From assembly GCA_002409145.1 (NCBI GenBank), contig DHUL01000044.1, positions 27,155 to 91,154 of the forward strand: 64,000 nt of DNA. Reading direction: 5' to 3'. This document shows, in pieces, positions 61,951-64,000 of the stretch. A model generated the notes under the pieces. The model did not search any database. It saw only the letters and a program-made list of their open reading frames with translations, and was not told the DNA's origin. The translations under genes and the position numbers were made by a program. Source of the stretch: Bacteroidales bacterium UBA5235. GTDB taxonomy: Bacteria; Bacteroidota; Bacteroidia; Bacteroidales; VadinHA17. Each line of letters opens with the position of its first letter. Within the stretch, counting starts at the first letter, position 1.

Positions 61951-63168
61951 ATGAAAGCTGACAACCGTATAATTGATCTTACTCCTGATGTGAAATGGAT
62001 CGGAGTGCTTGATTATGACATCAGGACTTTTGACATCGTGATGCATACAGGGCACGGTACAACCTATAACTCCTATTTCATCAATGCCGGCAAGAAGACC
62101 ATCATAGAGACCGCCAAGGAAAAGTTCAGCGATGTTTTTCTCAATAAGCTTCGGAGGGTCACCGATCCTGCTGAGCTGTCATACATAGTTCTTGATCATA
62201 CAGAGCCCGACCATTCAGGTGCCATGCGTCAGTTGCTTGATCTTGCTCCCGATGCAGTGGTGGTGGGAAGCGGCAACGCAATAAGGTATCTCGGTGATAT
62301 AGTCAACAGACCTTTTAAATCACTGATAGTAAAAGACGGTGACACACTCGACCTGGGCAACAAGACACTGAAATTCATCTCTGCTCCGAACCTTCACTGG
62401 CCTGACAGTATTTACACATACCTTGTTGAGGATAAGATCCTTTTTACCTGTGATTCATTCGGGGCACATTACTGCCACGAAGACTTGTTTGACGACCTGA
62501 CGGGTGATTATCATGATGATTTCAAGTATTATTTCGATGTGATCCTGAAGCCTTACAGCAAGTTCATGGTCAAGGCCATAGAAAAGATCCGCCCCCTTGA
62601 CATCTCAATGATTGCTACCGGACATGGCCCCGTCCTCAGGAAAAACTGGAAGAAGATCGTCGATGAAACACACCATCTGTCCGAAGAGTATGTTGCCCTT
62701 ACAGAGCGGTCAGGCATGAAGAGGCTTCTGATAACCTATGTCTCGGCATACGGATACACTGCAGAGATGGCCAGGCTGATAGCAGCAGGAGCCTCGAAGG
62801 CAGACAACCTGGAGGTTGAGTTGATGGACATTGAGACGGCTGATATCGGGGAGATAGACTCGAAACTCACTATAGCCGACGGGATTATTGTCGGATCACC
62901 GACCATTAACCAGAATACCCTGCTGCCGGTCTACAGGCTCATGGCCGTTATCAGCCCGTTGCGTGACAGGGGAAAGCTTGCAGGGTCGTTCGGATCATAC
63001 GGGTGGAGCGGTGAGGCACCGTCTCTTATTGCGGAGATGCTGAAGAACCTTAAACTGAAGTATTTCGAAGAACCTGCTGCCTACAAGTTTGTACCCGAAG
63101 AGAACAAGGAGAAAACGCTTATTGAATATGGTGAGCGGTTTGCGAAGGCGTTGACCACACCTGCTTAA
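61951..63168 (+). CDS. fprA: A-type flavoprotein (flavodiiron protein)
   Basis: A 405-residue flavodiiron protein. The N-terminal metallo-beta-lactamase domain holds the di-iron ligands: His-x-Glu-x-Asp-His in LDHTEPDHSGAM near 83, TCDSFGAHYC near 166 and ATGHGPVLR near 225. The C-terminal flavodoxin domain starts near 255 (LLITYVSAYGYTAEMARLIA) and includes GSPTINQNTLLP. These enzymes reduce oxygen or nitric oxide to harmless products in anaerobes. It follows psd by 11 bp; whether it belongs to the same transcript is uncertain. No rubredoxin gene is adjacent. Confidence 0.93.
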   Translation: MKADNRIIDLTPDVKWIGVLDYDIRTFDIVMHTGHGTTYNSYFINAGKKTIIETAKEKFSDVFLNKLRRVTDPAELSYIVLDHTEPDHSGAMRQLLDLAPDAVVVGSGNAIRYLGDIVNRPFKSLIVKDGDTLDLGNKTLKFISAPNLHWPDSIYTYLVEDKILFTCDSFGAHYCHEDLFDDLTGDYHDDFKYYFDVILKPYSKFMVKAIEKIRPLDISMIATGHGPVLRKNWKKIVDETHHLSEEYVALTERSGMKRLLITYVSAYGYTAEMARLIAAGASKADNLEVELMDIETADIGEIDSKLTIADGIIVGSPTINQNTLLPVYRLMAVISPLRDRGKLAGSFGSYGWSGEAPSLIAEMLKNLKLKYFEEPAAYKFVPEENKEKTLIEYGERFAKALTTPA

Positions 63169-63196
63169 TATGATGTTTGGAATATATATACGGGAA

Positions 63197-63281
63197 CGCC
63201 GGGTCTGAGACCTGGCGCAACGTGGATGTATGAAAGTTATCCGGTTATAATGGTAGCGCCAGGTCTCAGACCCGGCGCTAC
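63197..63281. repeat. REP-like palindrome pair in inverted order
   Basis: A 21-bp palindrome with core GGTCTGAGACC occurs at 63197-63217, and its exact reverse complement at 63257-63277. Each arm folds into a hairpin around a single central base (one G-T pair in the first, one A-C mismatch in the second), and the second is extended to 63253-63281. The 39-bp spacer completes a BIME-like unit. It sits between convergent genes fprA and hsp20 and may also act as a terminator or mRNA-stabilising element. Confidence 0.82.
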
Positions 63282-63305
63282 ATTTATTCATTCATGATCC
63301 TGCAT

Positions 63306-63734
63306 TTACGAGATTGAGATCGTGCGGATCTTTTCCTTTTTCTTCTCTTCCTCCAGCTTTGGTATCTCAACGTTCAGAATGCCATCCCTGTATGTGGCAC
63401 CTATCGTTTCACCGTTGACATCCTCCGGCAGGTAGAAGCTGCGGCAGAATGAGCTGTAACTGAACTCCCTGCGCCTGTATCCGTTGAGATCCTCCTGCTT
63501 CTCATCCTTCTGCTCGGCAGAGATGGTAAGGACCTCATCCTTCACTTCAATCTTCAGGTTCTTCTTGTCCATGCCCGGAACGGCAAGCTCAAGATAGAAC
63601 GCCTTCTCGTCTTCCCTGATATTCACTGCAGGCAGACTGGTTGACGACCTGGTAAATGTGGGGAAGAAATCTTCATTGAGGAAATCCGATAACGTAACCG
63701 GTTTGTAATTCCTTCTGGTAATCATTGGTAACAT
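63306..63734 (-). CDS. Hsp20/alpha-crystallin family chaperone
   Basis: A 142-residue small heat shock protein that holds unfolding proteins in an ATP-free way. The alpha-crystallin domain covers residues 35-130: AVNIREDEKAFYLELAVPG, KKNLKIEVKDEVLTISAEQ, and the terminal GILNVEIPKLEEE with the A-x-x-x-GhL-like motif (YRDGILNV). A C-terminal IxI-like IRTISIS tail can join dimers into oligomers. The frame opens 13 codons earlier, but a perfect AAGGAGG five bases upstream fixes ATG at 63734, rare in this phylum. It faces the REP pair and diverges from the paired operators. Confidence 0.95.
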   Translation of the reverse strand: MLPMITRRNYKPVTLSDFLNEDFFPTFTRSSTSLPAVNIREDEKAFYLELAVPGMDKKNLKIEVKDEVLTISAEQKDEKQEDLNGYRRREFSYSSFCRSFYLPEDVNGETIGATYRDGILNVEIPKLEEEKKKEKIRTISIS

Positions 63735-63739
63735 AGCAA

Positions 63740-63746
63740 CCTCCTT
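63740..63746 (-). promoter_or_regulatory. Strong Shine-Dalgarno of hsp20
   Basis: On the minus strand AAGGAGG stands five bases before the ATG at 63734. Other genes of this window lack such a site, so it decides the start and suggests very efficient translation under stress. Confidence 0.8.
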
Positions 63747-63816
63747 TTTTATATTGTTAAACTTTATATGCATTTACACCCCTGTTATTTCAATTTATAT
63801 GCCGACAATAAAATGA

Positions 63817-63861
63817 TGACATAATGGCATAAAAGTAAATTGCGAACATGCCATAATGACA
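63817..63861. promoter_or_regulatory. Pair of 13-bp dyads, possible operators
   Basis: TGACATAATGGCA at 63817-63829 and TGCCATAATGACA at 63849-63861 both fit the palindrome TGnCATaATGnCA. Their centres are 32 bp apart, about three helical turns, so a protein could bind both on one face. They lie between hsp20 and the gene at the right edge, 16 bp upstream of that gene's -33 element, so they could serve either. No known regulator is matched. Confidence 0.55.
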
Positions 63862-63876
63862 TTTTATTAAGTCCGG

Positions 63877-63906
63877 TTGTTTAACCGGGAATTATTTCTA
63901 AATTTG
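63877..63906 (+). promoter_or_regulatory. Promoter of the right-edge gene
   Basis: TTG at 63877-63879 and TAAATTTG at 63899-63906 are 19 bp apart, a good -33/-7 match. Transcription would start near 63913, about 55 bases before the ATG at 63968. Confidence 0.65.
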
Positions 63907-63967
63907 AAATTGTTGTGTTCTGATCGTGCATGAGGCACGGGAATATTTACAAGATCATTACTGACTG

Positions 63968-64000
63968 ATGAATACTACCCTGCGTAACATACTTATTATT
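63968..64000 (+). CDS. 5' end of a gene cut by the right edge
   Basis: ATG at 63968 starts a frame reading MNTTLRNILII to the window edge. It follows a well-formed promoter and the paired dyads. The hydrophobic run could begin a signal peptide or membrane helix, but eleven residues do not allow a function to be named. Confidence 0.4.
   Translation, partial: MNTTLRNILII

Noticed and set aside
63824..63845. Sigma-54-like promoter (TGGCAT ... TTGC)
   Set aside because: The distance between the GG and GC elements is about four bases too long for sigma-54.

Overview
This window reads as chromosomal DNA of a member of the Bacteroidota, probably close to Bacteroidales/Marinilabiliales. The evidence is a type IX secretion gene (porQ), a zinc-free type B ribosomal protein L31, families typical of the phylum (DUF2851, DUF5777, DUF6165), and many promoters with the phylum's TAnnTTTG -7 element. 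Shine-Dalgarno sequences are almost absent. The species cannot be fixed from the sequence alone. Most of the window is housekeeping; there is no prophage, insertion sequence, CRISPR array or rRNA.

Layout. 0-3 kb: an MFS exporter bracketed by arrays of an 8-bp repeat, then a DUF2851 gene. 3-12.4 kb: rpsO-pnp, a deoxynucleoside kinase, a TPR lipoprotein, a TrmH-type RNA methyltransferase, sucC and a short priA. 12.4-17.8 kb: DUF6165, a family 9 glycosyltransferase, a GH92 mannosidase lipoprotein, the in-frame deleted remnant of a DHDPS/NAL-family aldolase, a YqeY protein and a single-domain SpoT-like HD hydrolase. 17.9-26.7 kb: an ABC exporter, pdxH, a LysM protein, a receiver-kinase hybrid, DUF2062, two unrecognised small genes, a PAS-LuxR regulator, a MazG-like enzyme, a macro domain protein and a free-standing GyrA/ParC C-terminal-like protein. 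26.7-34.6 kb: a DoxX remnant, tRNA-Pro(CGG), a CDF transporter, a response regulator, a DUF362 ferredoxin, pfkA, ispH-cmk-porQ and a DMT transporter. 34.8-38.5 kb: etfB-etfA-acyl-CoA dehydrogenase.

38.6-47.1 kb is the most distinctive region. It is a respiratory cluster of a lipoprotein cytochrome c, an outer-membrane beta-barrel (DUF5777), a tail-anchored seven-haem cytochrome, a cytochrome b and a small cytochrome c. Facing them are a six-haem lipoprotein with a collagen-like linker, a Crp/Fnr regulator and a fused CcsB-CcsA haem lyase. A near-perfect FNR-type dyad lies between the two divergent genes. Together the parts could carry electrons from the quinone pool to the cell surface, or make up a quinol-cytochrome c branch; the terminal reaction is not shown by the sequence.

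47.2-64 kb: tRNA-His, a polysaccharide flippase, a class V aminotransferase with an overlapping acyltransferase, rpmE, lon, coaD, a Nudix gene and pyrE placed start codon against start codon, SRPBCC, birA, and a tight run rsfS-ftsH-DUF2007-cdsA-psd-fprA. A REP-like inverted pair and hsp20 follow. Paired 13-bp dyads then lie ahead of a gene cut by the right edge.
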